A stretch of DNA of 64,000 nt from Solanum dulcamara. Lineage: Eukaryota; Streptophyta; Magnoliopsida; Solanales; Solanaceae. The stretch covers positions 10,443,001 through 10,507,000 of the forward strand of contig NC_077243.1 in the NCBI RefSeq assembly GCF_947179165.1. The letters are read 5' to 3'. The notes below the pieces were generated by a model. The model saw only the letters and a list, made by a program, of their open reading frames with translations. It was not told where the DNA came from and ran no database searches. Below, in pieces: positions 1 through 11,040 of the stretch (within the stretch, counting starts at the first letter, position 1; every line of letters starts with the position of its first letter). The translations under genes and the position numbers were made by a program.

Positions 1-218
1 AAAATCCATTGGGACCCTACGGCTCAAAGTTTCCACATGGTCCCAACTTGACTTATGAAGTCACGTTTTCCACTTCTTATTACCTTAAATACCTGCCTTC
101 TTTCTGTAGGAACCACCAAACAATTAAAAAATAGTACATCCTACTCCTCAAGCACCACCAGTGTGGTGCCTCACCCACCTCCCAATTTCATCACAAAACT
201 GTGGAAACCACCAGTCTG
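1..218 (+). promoter_or_regulatory. Upstream region and 5' leader of the SOBIR1-type gene
   Basis: This is the window edge up to the first ATG of the receptor kinase. It is AT-rich with pyrimidine-rich stretches and no competing long frame. A frame-compatible GTG at 201 lies 18 bp before the ATG at 219, but GTG is not a plant start codon. I see no TATA box convincing enough to place transcription initiation. Confidence 0.4.
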
Positions 219-2123
219 ATGGCCTACACGACCTCGCATACACACCTTTCTTTTTTCCCTTTTTTCACTGTGATCCTTCTTGTTCAAGCAAAACTCAACC
301 TTTACTCACCCGATCACAGTGCTCTTTTGCTTGTCCAAAAAGGCTTAGGCATCCCTGCTCAACGCAATGCTCTTGAGAACCCATGCAACTCCGTTGGAAT
401 ATCATGCGAACGACGACTCACAAACAATTCATATGTGCTAAGAGTCACAAGGGTGGTCTTCAAATCCTACGGGCTGAAGGGTACTCTGTCTCCTGCCATT
501 GGCAGGCTTTCTGAGCTCAAAGAACTGTCCCTCCAAAACAACGAACTCTTTGACAGAATACCAACTCAAATCGTTGACTCCCGGAAATTGGAAATCTTGA
601 ACCTTCAAAACAACCAATTATCTGGCAAAGTCCCATCTGAATTATCATCTCTAGCCTGCCTTCGTATCCTTGACCTTGGCTCTAATGAGTTATCTGGGAA
701 CCTGAACTTCTTGAAATACTTTCCTAACCTTGAAAAACTCTCCCTTGGTGATAACATGTTCACTGGAAAAATACCTCAATCCTTGAAATCTTTCAGGAAT
801 CTCCGGCTCCTCAACATTTCAGGGAATAGTTTCCTTGAAGGTCCGGTGCCTGTTGTGAGTCAAGTTGAGCAATTAGCAGACTTGAATCGAAAAGATTATG
901 TTCCTAAGCGTTACATTCTTGCTGAGAGCGCAAGAAGGCCAAGGCACAGCCCTGCAATGGCACCAAATTCAGGATATCCCCAAGCTCCAGGACCTAGTAC
1001 AGTTGTAGTACCAGTAGGGCACAAACATAACAAGATCAAAAGGAAGGTATGCGCCTGGATTCTTGGATTCTTCGCTGGAGTTTTCGCCGGGGGCTTATCT
1101 GCGCTGGTCTTCTCCGTGCTCTTCAAGGTGCTTATGTTCTTAATCAGAGGGAGTAGTAATGATTCAGGCTTAACAATTTTCAGTCCATTGATTAAAAAAG
1201 CCGAGGACTTGGCCTTTCTGGAGAAAGAAGATGGATTGGAATCACTAGAACTCATTGGGCAAGGTGGATGTGGAGAAGTTTATAAAGCTGAGTTACCTGG
1301 AAGTGGCGGAAAGATTATTGCCGTAAAGAAGATCATACAACCCCCAAGGGATGCTGCAGAACTCACCAAGGAAGATAGCAAGGCTATGAATAAGAAAATG
1401 CGTCAGATTAAATCAGAAATCAAAATTGTAGGTCAAATCAGACACCGGAATTTGCTTCCCCTACTGGCACATATGCCAAGACCAGACTGCCATTACTTGG
1501 TCTATGAGTACATGAAAAATGGGAGCTTACAGGATACCCTCCAGCAAGTCAGAGAGGGGACACAGGAACTAGATTGGTTGGCACGTCACCGAATTGCGAC
1601 AGGAATAGCTGCTGGACTCGAGTATCTTCATATAAATCATACTCAGCATATAATTCACAGAGATCTAAAGCCAGGAAATGTCCTTCTTGATGATGACATG
1701 GAAGCTCGAATTGCGGATTTTGGCCTTGCAAAGGCCGTCCCAGATGCTCATACACATATTACAACTTCAAATGTGGCAGGAACTATAGGATACATCGCAC
1801 CAGAATATCATCAGACACTGAAGCTCACAGATAAGTGTGATATATACAGCTTCGGAGTACTGCTAGGCGTCCTAGTTATGGGAAAGCTTCCATCAGATGA
1901 GTTCTTCCAGAACACTTCTGAGATGAGTTTAGTGAAATGGATGAGAAATGCCATGACTTCTCAGGATCCAAACAGAGCAATTGATCCAAAGCTGGTGGGT
2001 GATGGAAATGAGGAGCAAATGCTTTTGGTTCTCAAGATTGCCTGTTTTTGTACCTTGGAGAATCCAAAGGAGAGGCCCAGCAGTAAGGATGTTAGGTGCA
2101 TGCTGATGCAGATCAAGCATTAA
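219..2123 (+). CDS. SOBIR1: SOBIR1-type leucine-rich repeat receptor-like kinase, intronless, 634 aa
   Basis: This is a plasma-membrane co-receptor kinase of the SOBIR1 family. The family binds LRR receptor-like proteins (Cf, Ve, EIX types) constitutively and signals with BAK1. Translation from ATG 219 gives a signal peptide (about 1-24), an N-terminal Cys pair (C56, C63) and five LRRs (about 98-212). A Pro/Ser-rich juxtamembrane part leads to a transmembrane helix (about 280-310) with GxxxGxxxG at G283, G287 and G291, a hallmark of SOBIR1. The kinase domain is complete: Gly loop 348-355, catalytic Lys370, HRDLK with D482, DFG with D500, APE 527-529. The stop is TAA 2121-2123. One exon matches the family. 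Tomato has two paralogues; with E4 in the same window this should be the chromosome 3 copy (SOBIR1-like), which is inference. An AATAAA at 2146-2151 is a candidate poly(A) signal. Confidence 0.93.
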   Translation: MAYTTSHTHLSFFPFFTVILLVQAKLNLYSPDHSALLLVQKGLGIPAQRNALENPCNSVGISCERRLTNNSYVLRVTRVVFKSYGLKGTLSPAIGRLSELKELSLQNNELFDRIPTQIVDSRKLEILNLQNNQLSGKVPSELSSLACLRILDLGSNELSGNLNFLKYFPNLEKLSLGDNMFTGKIPQSLKSFRNLRLLNISGNSFLEGPVPVVSQVEQLADLNRKDYVPKRYILAESARRPRHSPAMAPNSGYPQAPGPSTVVVPVGHKHNKIKRKVCAWILGFFAGVFAGGLSALVFSVLFKVLMFLIRGSSNDSGLTIFSPLIKKAEDLAFLEKEDGLESLELIGQGGCGEVYKAELPGSGGKIIAVKKIIQPPRDAAELTKEDSKAMNKKMRQIKSEIKIVGQIRHRNLLPLLAHMPRPDCHYLVYEYMKNGSLQDTLQQVREGTQELDWLARHRIATGIAAGLEYLHINHTQHIIHRDLKPGNVLLDDDMEARIADFGLAKAVPDAHTHITTSNVAGTIGYIAPEYHQTLKLTDKCDIYSFGVLLGVLVMGKLPSDEFFQNTSEMSLVKWMRNAMTSQDPNRAIDPKLVGDGNEEQMLLVLKIACFCTLENPKERPSSKDVRCMLMQIKH

Positions 2124-3576
2124 GTATGTAGTGTAACCTAAAGTAAATAAAAGTTGGTCATGCAACTAAGAGAGTATTCTGGTGTAAGACTGTCCTTGTG
2201 TATTTTGTAACATCTCCACTATGAGAGACTGTCCTTGTGTATTTTGTTCTAAGTTGTGTGGACTCTTCACTTTCAATGCAGCACCCATGTCGGATTCTCT
2301 AAAAATACACTACTTTTGGAGAATCCGACACGCACCCATTGCCATTTTTGAAGAGTCCGAGCAACATAGATTTTGTTACATCTCCAATTTGAGAAGTTCA
2401 TGTTTAGCGGTATGAAAGTTCTTTGCAGAAGTGTCCTGTAACAACTCCAATGTCACAAAAGAAACATTCAAATATTATATTCACTAAACTCAAAGTTACA
2501 AAGGGAATATGAAACTAACAAGGAAATTGTAGAACAACAATGGATTAGAAACCATCGAAGAAGATAACTAGAAGGAAGATGAGAAGTTTAGACTCAAAGA
2601 AAGGGGATGAGATGACTAGACATTTTTCTCAACAATATGCATAATCCTTGAATCACATAGCACTACTCCTTTTGATGGAACCGTTCTCACATCCACTCCT
2701 CAACCCGGATCCCAAATTAACCTGGACCTATTGCTTGTTTTCAGCCCAATAGCTCTTGTCAGCCCAATAATAACTTGTGTGACCTTGGTATCTACATTGG
2801 GCTGGACTTGGTTCATAACATGTCCTCTGCTATATTATGATACCTCAAAGCATGGTATGAAATGTGAATGGAATTCTTTCCACTAGACGCAGAAACTACT
2901 AATTCTGCAGACGCTATTGTCTGTAGTTGGAGATGTGAATAAAATTCTTTCCACTCAGTGCAGAAACTACTAATTCTCCAATGTAATAATATCTCCCCAT
3001 TCCTCTATGTGCGATAAAAATCCGCATTTGTTAATCTTAAAGCAGATTATACATGCAATGGCAAATATGAAACTTTGCTAGACAGGATAATATACCACCA
3101 AGTTTCGTCTTCAAAACATTGATACAATACATGGTATAAGATTTACTTACTCGCTTTGATCTAAAAAGTTGTGCGATTTCGCAAAAGCGCAGTCATCATG
3201 GCCTAATTGCACTTTGTGAAGGAAAGTCAAGTGAAATTCAATCACTAAACATGGCAATGATTTCTAGCACTAAAAACTTCTTCAATGCATAAGATTGAAT
3301 TGAAAACTAATAAAAAATTGTGATTATCTTAAGAAAACAAAAAATTCTTCAGGATCATTTTCTCCGAGAACTAACATGTGCTACATATGGAGTACCATAA
3401 ATTCTAAAAGCACACATCTTATCAACATTTGCAAGTTAGTCCAACAGCTACAAACGAAATCATCCAACATCTAGCATGTTTAGAGGAGAAAAGTGGCATT
3501 CCAATTTTTAAGAAGACACACCCATTTTTGCACTCTACAGACATAACTTTATAATTCCATATCTCCTTCAAGTACC
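2124..3576. other. Intergenic region between the two convergent genes SOBIR1 and MHF2
   Basis: No gene is supported here. It holds the SOBIR1 3' end, a hairpin repeat at 2289-2329, and a local direct duplication of about 43 bp (near 2865-2908 and 2934-2976, sharing the block attctttccact...cagaaactactaattct with changes). The rest is AT-rich without long frames. Confidence 0.6.
2289..2329. repeat. Short inverted repeat (hairpin) downstream of SOBIR1
   Basis: The arm gtcggattctctaaaa pairs with ttttggagaatccgac around a 9-nt loop, with one mismatch. It lies about 170 bp after the SOBIR1 stop and is surrounded by sequence I recognise as a common Solanaceae dispersed repeat (words such as gaagagtccgagcaacatag). 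It could form a stem in a read-through transcript. Confidence 0.55.
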
Positions 3577-5768
3577 TTAAAAATCTAAAAGTAACTGGGG
3601 AAGTATCCTCTCTAGATGAGTTGCTTCTATTTTGACACCGCCCTCAGCTTCAGCAATAGTAGCAGCACGTTGTATAGCTTCTACATCAAGGAAAAAGATC
3701 TCAAAATAAAAACAATGCACGGGAAACTTTAGCCAAGTAAATAGCATAATTTTTCTTCATTGATGGTCAAACCTGCTACAAAGACTCGCAGGAGTTCAGA
3801 GCTCAGCTTCAGTGCATTTGCATTAGCTTTTAACATCAACACAGAAACACACATGAGAAGGATAACTCATTGTCCAAGGAATGTATTCCACTTTCATCTA
3901 ATATATAACAAAGTAGAGGTCCAACACAATACACAAATAAGAAAATGTAAATACCAGCATAAGGAGTTACTAAGGGTGCGCTAAATGCAATTCTTGTTAA
4001 AGATTGTCATTGTTATCAAGAAGGTAATACACAGAAAAACTTGCTTGATACAACCCATATTTCTAGTACATCTAAAGTCATTACAAGAAATGAGAAATGG
4101 CAAAATAAAACAGAAATTAGACCTTCTCCATTGTCTTCCCTTTTCTTTCGAGTTATGCTACCTTACATGTCATGAAGAGACTAACAATGGTAAAATAAAA
4201 TAGAAAAAACAGAGAGAAGTATATTGGTTTACTTTTCTGATTGATAAAAGAACAAAGAAATATCTTGCTCAGAAATCCTTGTAACTTGCCATGAGTGACA
4301 TTTAAACTGAATCTTCCTCTAGTAAAAATTTGGGGAATATCCTAACTGAATCCTAGAACAATGTACTAATTCTTCTCACTAATGTTTAAATTCATCTACA
4401 CCAGGTTACAAGTAAGAGAAATCGAATTTTAGACTGAGAACGTCTGTGTGATACATAAAATAAAGCAAACAAAACCTTCACAGAAAGCAATAACGCTAAC
4501 TTTCTGTCTTTTTTCTATTCCCCTTTGTTAGGGTAAAAGAACTAAGAGAGTACATTTGGTCTGAAAAATTATCCTCAGTGTTGACCTGGATTGTACAGTC
4601 AGAATTAAGCTTGTTTAAGTTTATTCCATGCTCTCTTTTTGCCATTGCACATCCATTAAGCACCTGGCCTATATTTATCATGTCTTACCCCTTTCTTAAG
4701 ATATGTAATTGGCTTCTCTGTAATTCCATTATGGCTACCTTGAAGGGGATGTTCCCGTGGAATTTCTGAAAACATGTAATCTAAATCATATCAATAATAC
4801 TGAGGAAGAAGATAACTTGGGGGAGAAGACAATCTGATTCTATTGATTAACTATTGAATGCATAACATTGTATATATACAGCTCAATCTCTAACTAACTC
4901 TTAACTGACTTTCTAACCAACTGATTCTGTAACAAACTTCTGAACTGATCACGTGACTAATCAACACTAGCTAACTGAATAATTAGTTTAATCACTAATC
5001 ACTAATTCAGGGCAGATTAGATAGATCGTGCCTAATCCACTTAAAAGCAATCTCACTTACAAAGTATAAAACTTCCAGAGTGTATTTAAACCAATTGAAT
5101 CAATATCCAAACTCAAACCATGATTCCAACAGTCATCAGAAAGACATGCTAATATATTCAACACAGTAGCATACTTGAGCTGAAAACGAATTTAACAGCG
5201 TGAACCAGCTTATTTATTAGCCAAGTTCTTACCAAAAGTAGGGCGAGTTCTCTTTGATGAGCTAGCCCCAACCTACAAACACATTTACAAAATGCTTTCA
5301 AGCTCAACCGCACACACAATAATTCCAACAAAATTGGCAAACTCTAGCAAAACTTAAAGCAAAATCATTCACTCGAATTTCACCGGATAAAAATGAATAT
5401 GAAAAAAAAAACAATGTTAAAATGAAAGGATTGACGAATTATGCATACCTCGTTGTCTATATTCTCAGATAATTCATTTTTCCGACGCTCTGCGACAATT
5501 ATCAAATACGTAACGAGAAAATAAAAGGGATTAAAATTCAATTGGAGAAAAAAAATACAGTGCAGAAGAAAAAGTGAAATTGAACCTGCAGCTTTTCTTT
5601 TCCAAACAAACTTGAAAATTTCGTGGACCAAATCCTGTTTAAAGCCAGATAAAGCAGTTCTATTTTTTCAGATCAAATACTTTCAATTTATGAAAATTGA
5701 GAAGAAACAAGAAGGAATAATTACTGGATCGAAGGTGTTCTCCTTCTCCATTGGATGCTCGCTCATCC
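3577..5768 (-). CDS. MHF2: CENP-X / MHF2 histone-fold protein, six exons, 109 aa
   Basis: This small histone-fold partner of CENP-S/MHF1 acts in the FANCM-MHF DNA remodelling complex and at kinetochores. Exons on the minus strand are 5727-5768, 5586-5634, 5449-5489, 5233-5272, 3773-3826 and 3577-3680. All junctions are GT-AG and phases join without a stop (330 nt including TAA). Diagnostic blocks are FDPDLVHEIFKFVW near the N-terminus, ANANALKLSSELL in the middle, and the C-terminal EATHLERILPQLLLDF, which closely match plant MHF2 as I recall it. Length is usual for the family. The 1.4-kb fourth intron (3827-5232) carries an LTR-like sequence. The start codon faces a tRNA-Thr gene about 105 bp away on the other strand. 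I see no alternative start that keeps FDPDL in frame so near the N-terminus. Confidence 0.93.
4801..5131 (-). repeat. Putative solo LTR inside the MHF2 intron
   Basis: Read on the minus strand, this stretch starts TGTTGG, carries a TATA-like box (tgtatatataca) and ends cttcttcctca, resembling a copia LTR of about 330 bp. No internal retroelement domains lie next to it and no 5-bp target duplication is visible, so it would be an old solo LTR. Low certainty. Confidence 0.35.
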
Positions 5769-5873
5769 AAATGAACAGTCAATCCACTGAAAATGTAAAG
5801 AAAGGGGGGCCAAAAAGGAAGATCCCAACAGAATTGAGTTAATTATTACCTAATAAGTATAACATAGCAACAA

Positions 5874-5945
5874 GCCCTTATAGCTCAGTGGTAGAGCGTC
5901 AGTCTTGTAAACTGAAGGTCCGTAGTTCGATCCTGCGTGAGGGCA
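5874..5945 (+). tRNA. tRNA-Thr (anticodon UGU)
   Basis: The 72 nt include the discriminator A and fold as a full cloverleaf. The 7-bp acceptor stem is GCCCTTA/TGAGGGC with one G-T pair. The D arm has TAGCTCAGTGGTAGAGC, which is also the A box. The anticodon stem TCAGT/ACTGA closes the loop CTTGTAA, giving anticodon TGT (reads ACA, Thr). The T arm contains TTCGATC, the B box core. There is no intron. A T6 run at 5954-5959 is the likely Pol III terminator. It is a nuclear-type gene and lies divergently upstream of MHF2. Confidence 0.93.
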
Positions 5946-7128
5946 TTTATTTATTTTTTAATGCTTTTCTTTTTTATTTATTCAAATTAGATTAGATTAG
6001 ATCCATAAATATTATAATCCTCTTGGGCTGGGTCAAGTACACGGATAGCTAATTTGGGGCATAACTTGATCAATAGCCAATTTTTGGGGCATCATTTATA
6101 AATTTTCTCAATGAATTGTGAAGTCTAATCCACTATTCTAACACCAAAAGCAATAAGGATGAATGGTGTGTTCTTAAAAAATAACTATAAATTTATACAG
6201 TTTAATCATAAAGGAAATATATGTATTTTAAGCAGAAATCTTTTCTTTTTTATTGTTGTGATGACTAATCAAATTTAGGATCGTTAATGTATCCTCTTTA
6301 TTGCTTATGGTTCATAATTCCTTAAGCGAATTAGTGTTTTAGTATTCAAAAAGTCGGAAAACAAAATGATATAATATTAATAGGGATCAATTTTGTGATT
6401 CATTACAAATCATGTTTGTTTTTTCTTTAGCAATATGGCTTTTACATTAGATTGATAAAATATAACACATGAATTGAAATTGAAATCTTAATAATTAAGG
6501 CCACTTTTTTCTCTTGAAAATGAAATTGATCATACGAGATCATTTCATCGAACTAGTGAAACTTGCTCTTATATATAGACATGAAGCACAATAAGAAGTA
6601 AACAAATTATTTTACACAACAAAGAAAAAATGATATACACATGCCATTTCACCAAACAAGTAGTTTTGACAAACATATATATTCCAATCTTAATCCTTAT
6701 TTCTGACACTGATCAACTAATAATATTAAGCTAAAAGCAATTAATTAGTAACGTTGTATCTAGCAGTGGATAGATTATTCTAATGATAAACTGTAAAAAT
6801 ATCATCAATTTATCCAAAAGGAATTTTTCGGTAACAGCTACATAAATCATTAGAAAATGTGATGACTGCATTTCTAGTGCTTAAATCTTCTCACGTTAAA
6901 CATGACAACAAAATACAAGAAGGAAACAAACAAAAAACAAAAGTTTATATTAACATGAGGGCCACTTAACCTTTAAAAAATCACACAGGGTTCGTTTTAT
7001 GTATATAATGAGTATCATATTTGATAGTATTTTAGTTGTTATGTATAAAATTCAGGACTATGGTGGATTTTTAGTTTACAATCTCACATAATTAATATAT
7101 TCATAAGTTATTTTTGATAGAATCTATA
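5946..7128. other. AT-rich intergenic sequence
   Basis: After the tRNA terminator the sequence is AT-rich with no coding frame, SINE or clear inverted repeat that I could support. Confidence 0.6.
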
Positions 7129-7137
7129 TATTATTTA

Positions 7138-8142
7138 GAGATAAGTGTCAAAACACACATAAACTATTTATTGTTTTGAGTTTCATATCTAAACTATTGG
7201 AAGTGTGAGTTTCATATCTAAACTATCACTTATTAGTTTGAGAAACACAAGTGTGTAATACACTCTCTCTATTTTTTACAAAAACCTTGTCACATGGCAT
7301 TCCACATAGATAAAATATTTTACCTTGACAAAAATTAAATAAACTATTAATATTAGTTAAAAGTTAAAGACTAAAGTATTTCTATCCCAAAAAAAAGAAA
7401 TTATTTTTTTAAAAAATAAAATTTAAAATATTTTTTCTCACCCACTCCACCAACTCCCCTCCCCCCCCCCCCCCCCGACAATCCTCGTCCTTTTATTTTT
7501 TAAATTTCTTACATAAAATCTTTTTAAAAAAATTCATACTTCACTCCCTCCCCCACTCCTTCCAAAAAAAATATTATTATTTTTTAAAAAAAAATTAAAA
7601 TATACCCACCTCACCTAACCCTCCGCTCTTAATCTTTTTTTTATTTTTTCGTTCTGAGTTTAAATATGTACATATATTTTTAGAAAAATATTTTTTCTAC
7701 TTGCATACTAATATCTAAATTATTATTTGAAGGGGGGATGAACTAAGATTTTTTTAAAAAAAAATGAAAAACTAAAAATGAGGGTGGGGGAGAGGTATGG
7801 TGAAAGAAAGTGGTGGGTGGGATAAGAAAGATATTTTATATTTTATTTTATAATTATTATTTTTTTGGAGGGGATAATAATACTTTAATCTTTAATTTTA
7901 ATTTCTAATAATTTATTTAATTTTTGTCAAGGTAAAATATTTTGTGCATGTGGAGTGTGATATGATAATTTTTTTTAAAATGAAAGAGAGGGTGTAGTAC
8001 ACACACGAGAGTGGAATAAAAGAGAGAGTTGTGTTTTTCAAACTAATAAGTGATAGTTTAGGTATGAAACTCACACTCTCAATAATTTAGGTATGAAACT
8101 CAAAAAAGGGAATAGTTTAAATATGTTTTTGATACTTATCTC
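7138..8142. mobile_element. Non-autonomous Mutator-like element, 1,005 bp, with perfect 9-bp target duplication
   Basis: Both ends carry matching inverted repeats of roughly 115 bp beginning GAGATAAG. Each arm contains an internal near-repeat of gagtttcatatctaaact. The flanks are the perfect 9-bp direct repeat TATTATTTA (7129-7137 and 8143-8151), the size made by MULE transposases. Inverted similarity continues into the interior, where a C-rich left half (long C run near 7461) faces a G-rich right half. The whole element could fold into a long hairpin. No transposase frame is present. Confidence 0.82.
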
Positions 8143-9239
8143 TATTATTTATACAGGGTAGAAGATTTAACTAAATTACATAAATAACTAAACCATGTAA
8201 AATAAATTAATACTTGAACAACTCTGACCAGCAACCAGGCAACCCCCTAATTTCCCCCGTAAACTATACGTAAGCACTTACGCAAATATGATTATTCCAA
8301 ATATTTACACCGATAAAGCTTGATGATTAACCCTAACCAAACCACTTTTTATGTAATTAATTAAGTTTAGGGTTGGTGTTGTTCCATGTTATACTGGAGT
8401 ATTAAATATAGTTATGTAGTTAATTATAAGAAAGTTTCACAATTTCTCCCACTTAATTGGAATTTGTGTTGTGAAAAAGCTAATTGGGTGGCTGACATGT
8501 GCTCACCTTTCCAAACAGCTTTTCCCTTTTTAAAAAAATTATTAATTAGTAATTAGTAATTAAGAGCGGAAATAAGTAGGAAACTCTAACAACACCTTCA
8601 CGGCTAGCTCTAGGGTTTGTCGGTTAATTTTAAGCTCCTCTAAATAATTATCATTGTTAACTAGTTAGAGATCTAGATTTATAATTAGTCTTGCTAAATA
8701 GATCAACATCAATCCTTTTCACTTCTCCTCTCTCAATGCCCAGCATGTGATTTTAATTCCTTAATCATGAATATAAACAACTAGCTGTACAGATGTTGAT
8801 CTAGATAATTTATTTTAATTAGCAAATTTCAGCTAGCTAGGCATGAAAATTAACACATTAGCATACGCAAATTTGGTCATTAAGAGCCAAATAGCTCCAC
8901 CTTTTTTTGTTTTATTTTATACTTGGTAATTGGTATGTGTTTTGGTTTAGTTGGTATATATACTAAGACAAATAAGATTTTTGAATCTTATTATTTTAAC
9001 TAAAGATATTGTATATTTATATATTTAACATATCAAAATATTGTTTGAATCTTTAGTTTTAAACGTACCATGGCATTCCCATGAAGAAGTATCACTAAAG
9101 GTAAAAAAAATATTAGAGTACTAAATAAGTATAAAAATCACCATTCTCTTTTAGTTAATAATACTAAAAAGAAAAGACATATATGCATTTTTTTATTTTT
9201 TTTTAAAAAAAATTCCATTAATTTTTTTAAAAAAATTGG

Positions 9240-9352
9240 GGGTACGGGAAGGGGAGATGGGGAGAGGATTATAATGCGTGGAATCGAACCTTCACCAACA
9301 AAATAAAAGTTTAAATAAACAATCAACTGAGCTATTAAGATTCTCCGACAAT
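9240..9352 (-). repeat. tRNA-derived SINE-like sequence
   Basis: On the minus strand an A-box-like TAGCTCAGTTGATTG is followed about 35 nt later by a perfect B box GGTTCGATTCC, then a C-rich body. It cannot close a tRNA acceptor stem, so a SINE head is more likely than a tRNA gene. No clear target duplication was found. Confidence 0.5.
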
Positions 9353-9684
9353 CATTTATGCTAGCTAGCTAGATACATAATTTTTGAGGGGGATTTTAAA
9401 ATTGCACAAAACAGAAAAAAAATTAAATTGTCTATATCGTGATGGAGTGAGAAAGGGATTTCTTTTAAACAGAAGAAAGAAGTTAAAACAAATAAATAAA
9501 TTAAATTAAAGAAAAGGGAAGAACAGCCAGACATTCGTTGCGTATGTTTGAGACTCGACATAGTAATATATAGTATTAAATAAATTTTACTTGTGCACTT
9601 TCTGCGCCAATAGTACATAGGAAGAGAATGATTAATTAACAATATTGCAAAGTGTAAAATTAAGTAATTAACCTTGTATTAGCG

Positions 9685-9756
9685 GCGATAGTTTTCATGT
9701 CTCCCTCTTTTTCCTATTAAGCGATAGTTTTCATGTCTCCCTCTTTTTCCTATTAA
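9685..9756. repeat. Perfect 36-bp tandem duplication
   Basis: The unit beginning gcgatagttttcatgtctcc occurs twice back to back (9685-9720 and 9721-9756) with no difference, suggesting recent duplication. Confidence 0.85.
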
Positions 9757-11040
9757 TTAACTTTTTGATAAAGATAGCAGTCTTGGAGCAATAATAAAAT
9801 TATTTTCGTATGACCTATAACTTATGAATTCAAATCGTGGAAACAGTTATTAATGTTTACTTTAGAATATGCAAACTTCCATTTTTTCTAATCGAAATAT
9901 CATTATTGCAGAAAATGACCAAATTTTGCATGTTTCACTCTGCATCTATATATTATAAGAACTAGTCTTCCCTTTTCCTTTTATTTCATTTTATACTATA
10001 ATATTGGTCACTAATTTTCCATTAACAATAAAATATTGTTACTTGAGAACTATTTTCCTTTTGTTGACGTACTTCAGGAAGAATGATTCGATCATATAAA
10101 AATATAACACCGGAAAGGACAGCACTAGTTTGAAAACAAATATATATATATTGTAATTTCAAAATCAGATGAATTCCTATTTAAAAGGCTCATTGTGAAC
10201 AAATATTATCATATGAAATTAAACCCTTTTTGGTGGGGGGTGGGGGGTTATGACGATCCCCTTTTGAACATAATGTAATAGTTTCGTTTGCTTTTCTTGC
10301 TACCAAATCACAGTATAGTTCCAAAAAGACAAAAGAATGCTTAAGAAATTAAATGTTCAAATGTCTAAACAGAAAAAGATGTGCTATGGGCTTTAAGAAT
10401 AAAACATACATAAGCTTTCATGATACTCTAGGACTTTAAGAATCAAAAGGCTGGCTGTCTTGAAATAATTCTCATAATTAATTTCTCGTTTTAATTTATA
10501 TGAACTTATTTAACTGAACTTAAACTTTAATTATTATTTTTTTTGAAATACTTTTAATGTTATATACATGTAAAAGTTTAAGTTAGATTACTTTTAAATT
10601 TTAAAAAATATATGTATTTTCTCATTAGTTAAATATATTTATGTCAGTTGAACGAGAAATGAAATATGTATTTTTCTCATTATTCAAGAAGTTCCCACGC
10701 ATTTCTCACCATGACAAAATTTATTATGAAAAAGACATATTTTATATATCCGATCGAGTATTAATTAAGCGTTAATATAAAAATATAATCACTCTTATTC
10801 TTAATATCTGATTTGAAGGATCATTAACATAATATAATCATACATTTATAAATGAAGGCAGTAAAATAAAACGCTGCGAGACAGTAGTTATAACCATGGC
10901 AACGTATAATAATTGATCATAAACTACAATTAATACAGTGATAATTAACACTAATACAAAATAATATCCACGATTCAATGAACACGTAAAAGTTGCTTTC
11001 AATATTCTAATTAGTTGAATATAAATTAATATAACTCTAA

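Larger units (their letters stand above)
8152..11040. other. Gene-free intergenic region left of the WD40 gene
   Basis: No gene found. The 2.9 kb contains a tRNA-derived SINE-like sequence (9240-9352), a perfect 36-bp tandem duplication (9685-9756), several homopolymer and G-rich runs (near 10234) and otherwise AT-rich unique DNA. Confidence 0.6.

Noticed and set aside
201..218. Extension of the SOBIR1 frame by six codons to position 201
   Set aside because: The first codon is GTG; the first ATG is at 219 and gives a normal signal peptide.
911..1255. 114-codon frame antisense to SOBIR1
   Set aside because: It is a shadow of the transmembrane/juxtamembrane coding region, with no family match and a non-essential start.
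9240..9352. A second tRNA gene (perfect B box, A-box-like sequence)
   Set aside because: The spacing between boxes and missing acceptor pairing do not allow a cloverleaf; a SINE head fits better.
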